In this document: positions 36,719-45,403 of the stretch, piece after piece
Layout of the letters: each line of letters opens with the position of its first letter
Numbering within the stretch: the first letter of the stretch is position 1
Assembly (NCBI RefSeq): GCF_050589705.1
Contig: NZ_JBNGOT010000006.1
Coordinates: 289,496 to 353,495, forward strand
Reading direction: 5' to 3'
DNA length: 64,000 nucleotides
DNA from: Sunxiuqinia rutila
GTDB taxonomy: Bacteria; Bacteroidota; Bacteroidia; Bacteroidales; Prolixibacteraceae
Position numbers and translations under genes: made by a program
Notes under the pieces: generated by a model
Seen by the model: only the letters and a program-made list of their open reading frames with translations
Told to the model about the DNA's origin: nothing
Databases searched by the model: none

Positions 36719-39349
36719 CTAAAACGCTATTAAGAACACAGGACCTAATAAACCGGCATCCTTAATTTCCCAGGAAGAAGCGTCAAAGGGCTGGTAGTTG
36801 ATGTTTACAAAATTGATGTCATGAAACTTACGCCAGACAATTCCCCGCTGATCCAGGTCACGGATGCGGTTTGCAGCCACGTTGGTCACTTCAACCTGCA
36901 GGGTATTTTTCCCGGGCACCAGGTTATCTACTTTCACCTTGTACACGGGGCCCAGCAAAGTTCCAAAGTCTTTGCCATTAAGGATTACCCGGGCACAATC
37001 TTTCACAAGTCCCAAGTCTAGCAAAGCCTCTTTTTCGGTTTGGTCGCGGTTAAATTGGGTGGTGTAGCGCACTGTTCCGGCAAAACGACGGGTTTCCATG
37101 TCGCCCATCTTAGTCCACGACAGCAGCTCGTCGGTTTGCAGGTTGCCGGGGAATACGGGGCCGCCCTCAATGAACTCAACTTTCCAGAGCGAACCAGCTT
37201 TATGGGGCATTTGGTCGGAATTTTCGTAGCGATAATCCGGTGCCTTTGCCTTGTTCCTGGAGCAGAGGATAAACAATGCCTGTTCTGATTCGAGTTGAAT
37301 CCGGACCGAATCTCCTTTTTGTCCGGCGAGGGTAATTTCGCCGTTCATCGGATTCATAAAAACATAGGATTGGGCAGAAGCATTCAAGCTAAGCCAGGCG
37401 TCTTTCTGATCGGTTGTGGAATTGACAATCCAATACAAATCATCATGGCCCAGCTTCATTTTGCGATAATGAAATCCGTTTTCGGTCAGCGAAACTTCTC
37501 CCCGAATCCCGGAACCTGCAAGTAGTTCCAGTACTTTCCCAGTCGTTTTTTCGGGCGAAAGGGCTGACTGAAGTTTCATCAGTTGCTGTTCCCGCTCGTG
37601 AAGGTTGGCCAGGCCGGGAACGCTTTTCGGCAAGCTTTCATCAAAAAATACCTTTGCACCACTTGCCACCAACTGCACCAGTTGCTGCATGGTTGCCAAA
37701 GGCATATAAGCCGTTTTGGGAACTACCACGGCCTTATACCGGGCTTTTCCTTCCGTAGCGATTTCACCCTCCTGAATCCGGCAGTTTAGCAATTGCTTGT
37801 CGGAGATGTAGTCGAAACTGTATCCGGCCTTGGTCAGTTTTTCGGAAAGCCCGGCCAGTGGAAAGTCGCTAAACCAGGAGGCCTGATCACCTTTATCAAT
37901 GTTCAGGTTGTTGAAAAGCCGTCCTTCGCTGGCTGCCACGTCAAAATAAGGCCAATACACCAGCAGATCGTTTTGCGGACTGGCTTGCTGAAGCAGGCTC
38001 TGAGAACGTTCGATGTATTGAAACAAGGCAGGTAGTTCACGCCACAAGGGGTTGCGGTTGTTCACCTGGGTAGAGGCATAGAATAACCATCCGGGCCATG
38101 GGGCATCAGCGGGCGAATAGCAGGTGCCATGAAAAAACAGGTGATTTACGCCTGCCAGAAAAAGTCGGTTGCTTGCCCGCACCATGTCTGAAGTATTTAC
38201 TGTCCAGTGCTCATTAAGCCAAGTGAAGCTTTCTGCTGAAACCAGCTTTTGACCGGTAACATGGGCGGCTGAAGACGCAAATTTATTGACAAAAATACGG
38301 ACCGTACCTGGCTCAATTGTTTTGAAAATCTCTGTTTCGGGAATGTCGCAGGCAGCATACAAATCTAGGATGTTTCCGGGCGAACCGTGTGCCTGGTTGC
38401 GGTTCATACTTTGATGGCTGTTGGCCCAGGCAGTCATGGGCTGGATAAAGGACTCCAGCACCAAGTCGGACAGCGTTTGCCGGTAATCTGATTTGACACG
38501 GGCAACCAGCTCTTTGTCGGGATAGTCGTCGGTCAGCACGTGCAGGTATTGTGCGAGGTTGTAACCTCTTCGTTTGCGGAATTCCTCGGTGAAATGGGGG
38601 GTAAAGTCACCGGTATATTCAAACGAATCGTGAAAAAAGCAACGAAGCAATCCTTCGTCAATCCCCAGTTTGTTCCAGAATTCATTGAAATACCAGTTCG
38701 AAATTGTTTGGTCAAAAGTATCAATTGCCCAACCTTCACCTCCTTGCGCGGGCCGTTTTACCTTGTCATTGTTTTTCTGGCGTAGTGCCAGGTAAACGGT
38801 GCCGTTTTGAGGTGCGGTAAATTGCCCGGTAGTATTCAGTACCCTTGTTTCTCCTTTGGAATTGACAAAAGAAGCGGCAGCCACCCGGCCGGATGACTTG
38901 TTTGGTGCTTGCCACTTTTCACCTTCACGCAGTTCCGTTTGCTGTATTTCCAACGACCACAAGCCTTTTTCTTCCGGAACAAACGGACCTCCGCAGCGCC
39001 AGCCACTTCCGGGAGGAAGGTCCACACCCATTCCCAAACCGTGGGCTTGGTTGACGGTGTAGCGAATCAGGTCTGAAAATTCGGGCGAAAGGAATTCAAT
39101 AAACCGGTGTTCTTCGCCTTGCACCCCGTAGATGGGGGTTATTTCAACCCCGCCAATTCCTGCACGGGCCAATTCCTGCAACTCGCGTGTGATGTTTTCC
39201 TGGTCAACCGCGTTGCCCATCCACCACCAGCGTGTCCATGGTTTTGATTCGCGGGTTGGTGTGGGCCAGGAGACTTGCTGAGCTGAGCCGGAAGTGACAA
39301 GACATAGGAAAACCAGTGTTTGCAGAAACCGTGAAAGAAGAGTGTGCAT
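36719..39349 (-). CDS. GH106-like alpha-L-rhamnosidase family protein
   Basis: 876 residues. Signal peptide (ends SAQQ), then the hallmark N-terminus RESKPWTRWWWMGNAVDQENITRELQEL of GH106-like enzymes. DSFEYTGDFTPHF (about 240) is a likely catalytic region, and a C-terminal galactose-binding-like domain (about 760-860; KNTLQVEVTNVAANRIRDLD) closes the protein. GH106 enzymes release alpha-L-rhamnose from plant or algal pectin-like glycans by inversion. It is shorter than the roughly 1100-residue Bacteroides examples. No SusCD pair lies next to it. Family fit is good; activity is inferred. Confidence 0.8.
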   Translation of the reverse strand: MHTLLSRFLQTLVFLCLVTSGSAQQVSWPTPTRESKPWTRWWWMGNAVDQENITRELQELARAGIGGVEITPIYGVQGEEHRFIEFLSPEFSDLIRYTVNQAHGLGMGVDLPPGSGWRCGGPFVPEEKGLWSLEIQQTELREGEKWQAPNKSSGRVAAASFVNSKGETRVLNTTGQFTAPQNGTVYLALRQKNNDKVKRPAQGGEGWAIDTFDQTISNWYFNEFWNKLGIDEGLLRCFFHDSFEYTGDFTPHFTEEFRKRRGYNLAQYLHVLTDDYPDKELVARVKSDYRQTLSDLVLESFIQPMTAWANSHQSMNRNQAHGSPGNILDLYAACDIPETEIFKTIEPGTVRIFVNKFASSAAHVTGQKLVSAESFTWLNEHWTVNTSDMVRASNRLFLAGVNHLFFHGTCYSPADAPWPGWLFYASTQVNNRNPLWRELPALFQYIERSQSLLQQASPQNDLLVYWPYFDVAASEGRLFNNLNIDKGDQASWFSDFPLAGLSEKLTKAGYSFDYISDKQLLNCRIQEGEIATEGKARYKAVVVPKTAYMPLATMQQLVQLVASGAKVFFDESLPKSVPGLANLHEREQQLMKLQSALSPEKTTGKVLELLAGSGIRGEVSLTENGFHYRKMKLGHDDLYWIVNSTTDQKDAWLSLNASAQSYVFMNPMNGEITLAGQKGDSVRIQLESEQALFILCSRNKAKAPDYRYENSDQMPHKAGSLWKVEFIEGGPVFPGNLQTDELLSWTKMGDMETRRFAGTVRYTTQFNRDQTEKEALLDLGLVKDCARVILNGKDFGTLLGPVYKVKVDNLVPGKNTLQVEVTNVAANRIRDLDQRGIVWRKFHDINFVNINYQPFDASSWEIKDAGLLGPVFLIAF

Positions 39350-39485
39350 CGTGTTGGATTAAATATTTGGCACAGTAAGTTTACAAAGTTTTTGTGAAGG
39401 ATGAATTCCTGAAGAGCTTTTATTTCTTCCACACAATTGGGGACGAAAGCAAGTATAGCAGCGGGGAGGCTTGCCGGGCTTGGGG

Positions 39486-40466
39486 CTAAACAACAATGGC
39501 CACATTGCCTTTTTTATGTCCCTGGTCGACATAGGTGTGCGCCTGAGCAATTTGCTCCAGCGCGTAAGTCCGGTCAATGACTGGTTTTACTTGGCCGGTT
39601 TCCAGCAGTTCTTTCAGCAGAAGCAGGTCTTTGGCTCTTTCTTTTGGAGGGCGCAAGCCTGTGGCGGCAATCTTCACTTTTTGTTTTCCAACGAGCGAAG
39701 TCCATAGCACGTTTGGAAGAACGCCCAGACCAATAGCCACTTCCAGAAAGGTACCGTTCGGACTCAGTACTTTCTTAACTTGAGGAAAGCGGATTTTTCC
39801 CACCGCATCCAGTATGATATCGTAAGTTTGCCCGTTTTGCGTAAAATCTTCTGCAGAATAGTCAATGGCCTTGTCTGCTCCAAGCGATTTAACCAACTCA
39901 ATATTGGTGCTGCTGCAAACAGCTGTTACTTCTGCGCCGAAGTACTTGGCCAACTGAACGGCCGAAGAACCAACACTTCCGGAAGCTCCGTAAATCAGCA
40001 CGCGTTGGCCTGGTTTGATTTTGCCGGTATCGCGGAGAAAGGGTAGAGCCGTTAAAAAGCCATCCACGCTGGCAGCGGCTTCTTCCGGACTAATCCCGGC
40101 CGGCTTTGGGGCCAGAACCCCTTCCTCGGGGAGGCAAATGTATTCGGCATTGGCTCCAAATTCGGGTCCTGCTGTTCCAAATACCAGATCGCCCTTTTTA
40201 AAGCGTTGAACCTCTTGCCCTACGGCTTCAATTTTTCCCGCCAGCTCTTCTCCCAGCCGGTTGATTTTGGGTTTCACAAGTCCGGTGAACAGCCGGGTCA
40301 TGAGTGGTTTGCCTTGGCGGAAGTAGCATTCGGTGGTTGTTACGGTAGTGGCCTGTATTTTTACGAGCACCTCATGGGCTTTCGGGCTTGGCTTTTCTAC
40401 CTCTACCAGTTCCAGCACTTCCGGTCCCCCGTATCTTTTATAAGCTATGGCTTTCATTTTTTCCAT
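39486..40466 (-). CDS. Medium-chain dehydrogenase/reductase, quinone oxidoreductase-like
   Basis: 326 residues; ATG 40457 (MKAIAYKRYGG) is an equally plausible start. The GroES-like N-terminal domain has GEELAGKIEAVGQEV. The Rossmann fold has VLIYGASGSVGSSAVQLAKYFG, the AxxGxxG loop of zinc-independent MDR enzymes. The zinc-site cysteines of alcohol dehydrogenases are absent, so it probably reduces quinones or activated alkenes with NAD(P)H. It stands alone between the GH106 gene and the divergent DUF493 gene. Confidence 0.85.
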   Translation of the reverse strand: MEKMKAIAYKRYGGPEVLELVEVEKPSPKAHEVLVKIQATTVTTTECYFRQGKPLMTRLFTGLVKPKINRLGEELAGKIEAVGQEVQRFKKGDLVFGTAGPEFGANAEYICLPEEGVLAPKPAGISPEEAAASVDGFLTALPFLRDTGKIKPGQRVLIYGASGSVGSSAVQLAKYFGAEVTAVCSSTNIELVKSLGADKAIDYSAEDFTQNGQTYDIILDAVGKIRFPQVKKVLSPNGTFLEVAIGLGVLPNVLWTSLVGKQKVKIAATGLRPPKERAKDLLLLKELLETGQVKPVIDRTYALEQIAQAHTYVDQGHKKGNVAIVV

Positions 40467-40692
40467 TTTTTAGATTTTCTTTGGCGAATTTCCCGGAGCC
40501 TGGATTTCACCAGTCAGTTTGTCGTTAAGTTTGTTGCATATTAGTAGCTAACGTTTTCGGCAATAAAAGGTTGCCGCGAGATGTGATTCGTCCTGGCAGC
40601 TTATGTTGAAGCCAGAGATTGGCAGCTATTCAGGTTTGAAGGGACAAACAAAAAGCGCAGCAGATGCGTTGCACCTTAGGAAGGAGATTATT

Positions 40693-40965
40693 ATGGAGCG
40701 AGATAAATATAAAAATTTGCGGTATCGGTTGATGGAGAGCGAAACCTGGCCGTTGGAATACATGTTTAAGTTCATTACCCCAAACAAAGATGGCAATGTG
40801 GAGCAAATTAAGGCCTTGTTGCCTGAACATGGCAAAATTTCCTACAAACATACTTCCAACCTTGCGCATGTGGCCATTACCTGCGTGGCGACCATGCAAA
40901 ATGCGGATGAGATTGTAGAGGTAACTGAGAAGGTTGGGCAAATTGAAGGCGTGATCGTCCTGTAA
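40693..40965 (+). CDS. DUF493 (YbeD-like) family protein
   Basis: 90 residues from ATG 40693. The choice is supported by a good AAGGAG Shine-Dalgarno 7 nt upstream, unusual in this window; the frame is open further back to 40603. The sequence WPLEYMFKFITPN, SNLAHVAITCVATMQNADEIVEVTEKVGQIEGVIVL matches the small alpha/beta YbeD fold of DUF493. The E. coli member lies near lip genes and its role is unclear. It precedes metK by about 500 bp and is probably transcribed separately. Confidence 0.85.
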   Translation: MERDKYKNLRYRLMESETWPLEYMFKFITPNKDGNVEQIKALLPEHGKISYKHTSNLAHVAITCVATMQNADEIVEVTEKVGQIEGVIVL

Positions 40966-41284
40966 ATTACCATTTAAATTTCGTGTGAAGATGCATGGTA
41001 TTTTTCTGATTTTGAGGTTGTCGTGAGTTTAGATCCAGTGTCTGGCAAGGATACCGTGGATCAACCCAAGTATGTCGGGAAAATCTTTTAAAATGCGACG
41101 ATTGATAATTCGAAGCAGTGGTTTTTGTGGATTAACTTTCCCGAGAAATGAGTTTGCTGAGGGAATAACTTTTGCTTGAAATTTTTAGGCGAACCGGTTA
41201 CTCCCTGAATAATATGCTTTTTCTTTCGTTTTAGGCCATCAACTACTTCGCTTAACTTTTTGCTGATGCTCTGATTCTGATTGT

Positions 41285-41314
41285 TTTGTATCCCAAAAAA
41301 AGATTGTACATTTG
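41285..41314 (+). promoter_or_regulatory. metK promoter
   Basis: TTTG at 41285-41288, 18 nt, then TACATTTG at 41307-41314. Both boxes and the spacing match the Bacteroidota -33/-7 consensus. A start near 41320 gives a leader of about 160 nt that begins right before the SAM-II-like pseudoknot. Confidence 0.75.
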
Positions 41315-41323
41315 TGCCATCAT

Positions 41324-41377
41324 TGTGGAAAGATTTGAGATTGATTGCAACCACACTAAAAAAATGCTAAAGCAATC
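41324..41377 (+). promoter_or_regulatory. SAM-II-type riboswitch aptamer upstream of metK
   Basis: An H-type pseudoknot can be drawn. P1 is TGTGG (41324-41328) with CCACA (41351-41355). The loop holds the U-rich GATTT and then GATTGC (41343-41348), which pairs with GCAATC (41372-41377) to form P2. The strand between them carries AAATGCTAAAG, which matches the conserved AAAUG...GCUAAA of the SAM-II (metA/SAM-alpha) class as I remember it. The location directly upstream of SAM synthetase fits feedback control by SAM. The distance to the ATG (105 nt) is longer than usual for SAM-II, so the expression platform is unclear. Confidence 0.75.
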
Positions 41378-41438
41378 GGCTTTACCTTTTGGATTTCCAT
41401 TCAATCTCCTTTTTTACCGCTGATTTTAGACTGACGCA

Positions 41439-41471
41439 ATGAGTTTGTGTCAGGCAAAGTTGTTCATTTAA
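41439..41471 (+). other. Possible 10-codon upstream ORF in the metK leader
   Basis: ATG at 41439, ten codons (MSLCQAKLFI), and TAA at 41469-41471, ending 11 nt before the metK ATG. No obvious Shine-Dalgarno. It may be chance. Confidence 0.2.
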
Positions 41472-41482
41472 TACACTTCGAT

Positions 41483-42736
41483 ATGAGTTATTTATTTACA
41501 AGCGAATCAGTATCCGAGGGGCATCCGGATAAAGTTTCTGATCAGATTTCAGATGCCTTGCTGGATGAGTTTCTGGCTTTTGACCCCAACTCTAAAGTGG
41601 CGATTGAAACTCTGGTAACAACCGGACAGGTGGTATTGGCCGGCGAGGTAAAATCGAAAACTTACGTAGATGTGCAGGAAGCTGCCCGTAAGGTGATTAA
41701 CGAGATTGGCTACACCAAAGCCGCTTACCGCTTCGATGGGGACTCTTGCGGCGTATTGACGGCGATTCATGAACAAAGTCCCGACATCAACCGTGGGGTG
41801 GATAAAACCGATAAAATGGATCAGGGCGCCGGCGACCAAGGAATGATGTTTGGTTATGCCAGCAAGGAAACCGATGACTACATGCCGCTTCCTCTTGAAT
41901 TATCGCACCGTATTTTGATGGAACTGGCGGTTGTTCGTCGCGAAGGAAAGGAAATGACCTACTTGCGTCCGGATTCCAAGTCGCAGGTAACCATTGAATA
42001 CAACGACGATCATAGCCCGAAACGTGTTGATACCATTGTGGTTTCAACGCAGCACGATGAGTTTGATGCCGATGAGCCCATGTTGGCAAAAATCAAGGAA
42101 GATGTCATTACGATTTTAATGCCACGGGTGATTGCTCAACTTCCTGAGCGTGTGAAAGCCTTGTTTGGCAGCGATATTATCTACCATGTAAACCCAACCG
42201 GAAAGTTTGTGATTGGCGGACCTCATGGCGATACCGGCTTGACTGGCCGTAAAATTATTGTGGACACCTATGGTGGAAAAGGAGCTCATGGTGGTGGTGC
42301 TTTCTCCGGGAAAGACCCTTCCAAAGTAGACCGTTCGGCGGCTTATGCAGCCCGTCACATTGCCAAAAACCTGGTGGCCGCTGGCGTGACCGATGAGGTG
42401 TTGGTTCAGCTGGCTTACGCAATTGGTGTGGCTCAGCCGGTAGGTTTGTTTATCGATACCTATGGAAAAGCCAACGTGAAGCTGGATGACGGACAAATTG
42501 CCAAAAAGGTACAGGAGATTTTCGACCTGCGTCCGGCAGCCATTGAAGAGCGCCTGAAGCTTCGTAACCCGATTTACCGCGAAACAGCGGCCTACGGACA
42601 CATGGGACGTACGCCTGCTGTGGTTACCAAAACCTTTGATTCCCCTTATTTTGGCAAGGTTGAGAAGAAAGTGGAACTGTTTACCTGGGAAAAACTCGAC
42701 TATGTCGATACCATCAAAGCAGCCTTTGATCTATAG
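41483..42736 (+). CDS. metK: S-adenosylmethionine synthetase
   Basis: 417 residues from ATG 41483 (MSYLFTSESVSEGHPDK); the frame is open to 41447 but this is the family start. It makes SAM from methionine and ATP. Signature blocks: GHPDKVSDQISDALLDE (ATP/methionine site), GAGDQGMMFGYA, GGPHGDTGLTGRKIIVDTYGG, and KDPSKVDRSAAYAARHIAKN. The leader carries a SAM-II-like aptamer, which implies feedback by the product. The stop is 22 bp before the left end of an IS element, whose terminal hairpin probably now serves as the metK terminator. Confidence 0.98.
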   Translation: MSYLFTSESVSEGHPDKVSDQISDALLDEFLAFDPNSKVAIETLVTTGQVVLAGEVKSKTYVDVQEAARKVINEIGYTKAAYRFDGDSCGVLTAIHEQSPDINRGVDKTDKMDQGAGDQGMMFGYASKETDDYMPLPLELSHRILMELAVVRREGKEMTYLRPDSKSQVTIEYNDDHSPKRVDTIVVSTQHDEFDADEPMLAKIKEDVITILMPRVIAQLPERVKALFGSDIIYHVNPTGKFVIGGPHGDTGLTGRKIIVDTYGGKGAHGGGAFSGKDPSKVDRSAAYAARHIAKNLVAAGVTDEVLVQLAYAIGVAQPVGLFIDTYGKANVKLDDGQIAKKVQEIFDLRPAAIEERLKLRNPIYRETAAYGHMGRTPAVVTKTFDSPYFGKVEKKVELFTWEKLDYVDTIKAAFDL

Positions 42737-42764
42737 GTCGAACAGCATACAATAAAAAAATAAA

Positions 42765-42803
42765 GAGGCTGTCCAAAAAGTAAAATTGGACAGCCTTTGT
42801 TTT
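42765..42803 (+). terminator. Hairpin and T-run at the left end of the IS
   Basis: AGGCTGTCCAA pairs with TTGGACAGCCT, followed by TTGTTTTTGTT. It is a full intrinsic terminator on the plus strand located after metK and before the transposase start, so it would end metK transcripts and shield the transposase gene from read-through. Confidence 0.8.
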
Positions 42804-42840
42804 TGTTGTCCCTTTAAGATTTGGTATCTTGAAGGTCTCA

Positions 42841-44502
42841 ATGACAAACAGATCAAACGTACGATTTAAAGCGGTTACTTCCCAACAATCAGTGTTGTTT
42901 CCAAGTAACCTGAGCGATAAAATAGCGGCTAATCACCCTGTTCGTCTTGTCAACCAGATTGTTGATCAATTGGACATCGACGATATTTTATCGACCTATA
43001 AAGGAGGAGGCACCAGTTCCTATCATCCGCGAATAATGATCAAGATTCTGTTTTACAGCTATCTGAACAATGTTTATTCCTGTCGAAAGATCGAGCGTCA
43101 GCTACAGGAAAACATTCATTACATGTGGCTTTCGGGGCAGGCAACGCCAAATTTTAGAACGATCAACAACTTCCGAAGCCAAAAACTTAAAAGTAAAATC
43201 CAGCAGTTATTTGCCGGCATGGTCCGGCTAATGAACGAAATGGGCTTTGTGAGTTTGGATGTTCAGTATATTGACGGAACCAAAATTGAGGCAGCCTCCA
43301 ACCGCTACAGCTTTGTTTGGCGCGGCTCGGTTGAGAAATACAAAGCCAAGCTGGAAACCAAAATCAACAGCGTTCTAAAAAGTATTGAATCGGTGATGAA
43401 TGATGAACAGTCTCAGGCAGAAGATGATCACCTTCCGGAGGCAATTGATTCTAAGCTGCTTGAAGAGAAAATACGCTTACTGAACGCCAACCGACTGGAA
43501 CTAACCAGGAAGCAGCAAAAACAAATAAAAAACCTGGAACAAGACGCCTTGCCCCGAATGAAAAAATACGAACAGCAGCTGGATATTTTGGGCGAGCGCA
43601 ACAGCTTTTCAAAAACCGATACCGATGCCACCTTCATGCGCATGAAAGAAGATCACATGAAAAACGGTCAGCTAAAGCCGGCTTGCAATGTGCAAATCAG
43701 TACCGAAAACCAGTTCATTACGGGCTTTTCACTCCACCGTCGGGCAGGTGATACGGCAACACTGATCCCGCACATGGAGCAGTTTCAGAAGCTCTATGGC
43801 AAACAGTCCTCCACTATTGTTGCTGACTCCGGTTATGGCAGCGAACAAAATTACCAGCATCTGGAAGATCAAAATATCGATGCTTTTATCAAGTACAATT
43901 ACTTTCATGCCCAGCAAAAACACAACTATAAAAACAATCCCTTCCTCCCTGCCCACTTATTCTACAACAGCGAAAAGGACTTCTACGTTTGCCCGATGGG
44001 ACAGCATTTAACCTTTCAGGGCGAAGGAAGGCGAAAAACAGAACTGGGATTTATGTATCGTGTGAGTATCTATCAGGCTCATAATTGCAAGGGCTGTCCG
44101 CTTCGGGGAAAATGCCATAAAGCCAAGGGAGAGCGGACTATTGAAGTCAATTATAACCTAAACAGGTTGCGCCAAATTGCCAGGGATAAGCTGACAAGTG
44201 AGTCCGGAATTTATCACCGGAGCATGCGCCCTATTGAGCCTGAGGCCGTATTCGGACAACTAAAATGGAACAACAAATTTAACCGCTTTTCGTTCCGGGG
44301 ATTACCCAAAGTGGAGATCGAAATGGGATTAATGGCTATCGGCCACAACTTACGCAAGTTAGTTGCCCGGATTTTGGTCTCTAAACCCAATAAATCTGCT
44401 TTCTACGTCCTTGTTTTCGAATTTGAACCCCAAATTGATGGAAGGAAATTGCTCCTCCAACCAACTGGCAATAATTTTGGAAATTTGATGACTGCCGCAT
44501 AG
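42841..44502 (+). CDS. IS1182-family DDE transposase
   Basis: 553 residues from ATG 42841. The DUF772-type N-terminal domain (YHPRIMIKILFYSYLNNVYS, SCRKIERQLQENIHYMWLSG) precedes a DDE catalytic domain with D in VQYIDGTKIEA, a long coiled insertion (about 170-265) and D in VADSGYGSEQNY. A zinc-binding-like cysteine stretch (CKGCPLRGKCH) lies near 425, and the C-terminal part SMRPIEPEAVFGQLKWN contains the likely catalytic E. No frameshift or stop is present, so the element may be active. It catalyses cut-and-paste movement of the surrounding IS. Confidence 0.92.
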   Translation: MTNRSNVRFKAVTSQQSVLFPSNLSDKIAANHPVRLVNQIVDQLDIDDILSTYKGGGTSSYHPRIMIKILFYSYLNNVYSCRKIERQLQENIHYMWLSGQATPNFRTINNFRSQKLKSKIQQLFAGMVRLMNEMGFVSLDVQYIDGTKIEAASNRYSFVWRGSVEKYKAKLETKINSVLKSIESVMNDEQSQAEDDHLPEAIDSKLLEEKIRLLNANRLELTRKQQKQIKNLEQDALPRMKKYEQQLDILGERNSFSKTDTDATFMRMKEDHMKNGQLKPACNVQISTENQFITGFSLHRRAGDTATLIPHMEQFQKLYGKQSSTIVADSGYGSEQNYQHLEDQNIDAFIKYNYFHAQQKHNYKNNPFLPAHLFYNSEKDFYVCPMGQHLTFQGEGRRKTELGFMYRVSIYQAHNCKGCPLRGKCHKAKGERTIEVNYNLNRLRQIARDKLTSESGIYHRSMRPIEPEAVFGQLKWNNKFNRFSFRGLPKVEIEMGLMAIGHNLRKLVARILVSKPNKSAFYVLVFEFEPQIDGRKLLLQPTGNNFGNLMTAA

Positions 44503-44535
44503 AAAAAGAGACCGTCCTTTTGGGACAGCCTCTTT
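44503..44535 (+). terminator. Hairpin at the right end of the IS
   Basis: AAAAAGAG...GTCC pairs with GGAC...CTCTTT with two internal mismatches around a TTTT loop. It is the natural terminator of the transposase gene and also contains the right inverted repeat. Confidence 0.7.
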
Positions 44536-44538
44536 ATT

Positions 44539-45067
44539 GTAGTCGATTGCGCTCCTATGGGAGCAGGTTCATTACTAGGATAACCATTATTTCGACAGTT
44601 ATGCGAACTGTTAAATTTTCGGCTACCTGCTGAAAAAGATGTTTCAGCTTTTGTTTTAGTCGGTTTTTTGCCCGACTTTTACCACTAGAAACGCTTGGCG
44701 ATCCAGGTGGTTTTTCGTTACATTTTAACATAGAAAAAGTATTAGAACCAGTGATAGATTGAGCCCTCTCGCTGGTTTTTGCTTTAGTAAAATTGGGGAA
44801 AAAGGGATGTCCCTGCAATGCTTGTTGATAACTTAAACGAACTAGTTATCAACTAAAAAGTGTTAATGAGCATTAAGTCAACTCCTTAGTAATTTGATAA
44901 GTGTCCGAAAGTTTCCCAGTTGTTAGAGTTAAATGTCAGGCCATTAAATAATTATCTTCTCCAAAGACCTTCAATTCATCATCCTGCTTAAGTTTGCAAT
45001 AGAGGAGGTTTTTTTATTCAAAAATTACTTCTACCTTGTTGGTTATTGTTAAAACAAACTCAGCTAA
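44539..45067. other. Gene-poor stretch between the IS and the small membrane protein
   Basis: No convincing gene. A minus-strand frame at 44555-44818 (87 codons) reads like translated non-coding DNA or an unrecognised gene fragment; its last third is hydrophobic (ITVEIMVILVMNLLP). A small GCTCC/GGAGC hairpin lies at about 44550-44563. The stretch is AT-rich and could carry the promoter of the next gene. Confidence 0.5.
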
Positions 45068-45364
45068 ATGGCACAATTTGACCTGAAACACTACCTGCTA
45101 TGGGGATATGAAACTGAAATCGAAGATCAGGACTATTTGGATCTAAGAAACTCTCTGACAGCCTTTCAAAAATCAAACAATCAAAAGAGTGAAAAAGAAT
45201 TAACAGAGGCTATTGTGAAAGATTATCCGCAATTAAAGGTACTCCACGATGCTTATTTAAGAAATCGATTGAATAAGATTACCTCTGCTGTAGGAACCAT
45301 AAAAACAATTGTAGTGGTTTACTTTATTTGTTCATTGCTTGCAGCATTGCTTTTTTTCGTGTAG
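45068..45364 (+). CDS. Small membrane-anchored protein of unknown function
   Basis: 98 residues, not recognised. Residues 1-70 are polar and charged with probable helices (DYLDLRNSLTAFQKSNN, SEKELTEAIVKDYPQ). Residues 76-97 form one hydrophobic segment (IKTIVVVYFICSLLAALLFFV), so this is a tail-anchored or single-pass protein with most of its mass in the cytoplasm. It lies between an IS and a SIR2-like gene, in visibly AT-richer DNA than the flanking genes. It ends at a strong terminator-like hairpin 14 bp after the stop. It may be an accessory partner of the SIR2 protein, but that is only suggested by position. Confidence 0.6.
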   Translation: MAQFDLKHYLLWGYETEIEDQDYLDLRNSLTAFQKSNNQKSEKELTEAIVKDYPQLKVLHDAYLRNRLNKITSAVGTIKTIVVVYFICSLLAALLFFV

Positions 45365-45377
45365 TAACTTAAAAAGC

Positions 45378-45403
45378 AGCCCAGGTTCGACTAAACCTGG
45401 GCT
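45378..45403 (+). terminator. Hairpin after the small membrane protein gene
   Basis: AGCCCAGGTT and AACCTGGGCT form a perfect 10-bp stem with a 6-nt loop, followed by TTAAAATG, which is not a strict T-run. It abuts a perfect palindrome at 45402-45427. Confidence 0.65.

Larger units (their letters stand above)
42759..44538 (+). mobile_element. Complete IS1182-family insertion sequence
   Basis: About 1.78 kb bounded by inverted repeats: AATAAAGAGGCTGTCC followed by AAAAAG on the left (42759-42780) and its complement on the right (44517-44538), with one mismatch in 22. It contains a single intact transposase gene. Each end also contains its own inner hairpin (42765-42798 and 44503-44535). No clear target-site duplication is visible next to the outermost repeat, so the exact ends are uncertain by a few bases. 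Confidence 0.88.

Noticed and set aside
41088..41354. Minus-strand frame of 88 codons upstream of metK
   Set aside because: It covers the metK promoter and pseudoknot on the opposite strand and has no recognisable domain.
44555..44818. Minus-strand frame of 87 codons after the IS
   Set aside because: No recognised family and no promoter or ribosome site; possibly a gene fragment, but I cannot support it as a gene.
45384..45400. tRNA T-arm-like GGTTCGACT sequence
   Set aside because: It is part of a 10-bp terminator-like hairpin; no other arms of a tRNA can be folded.
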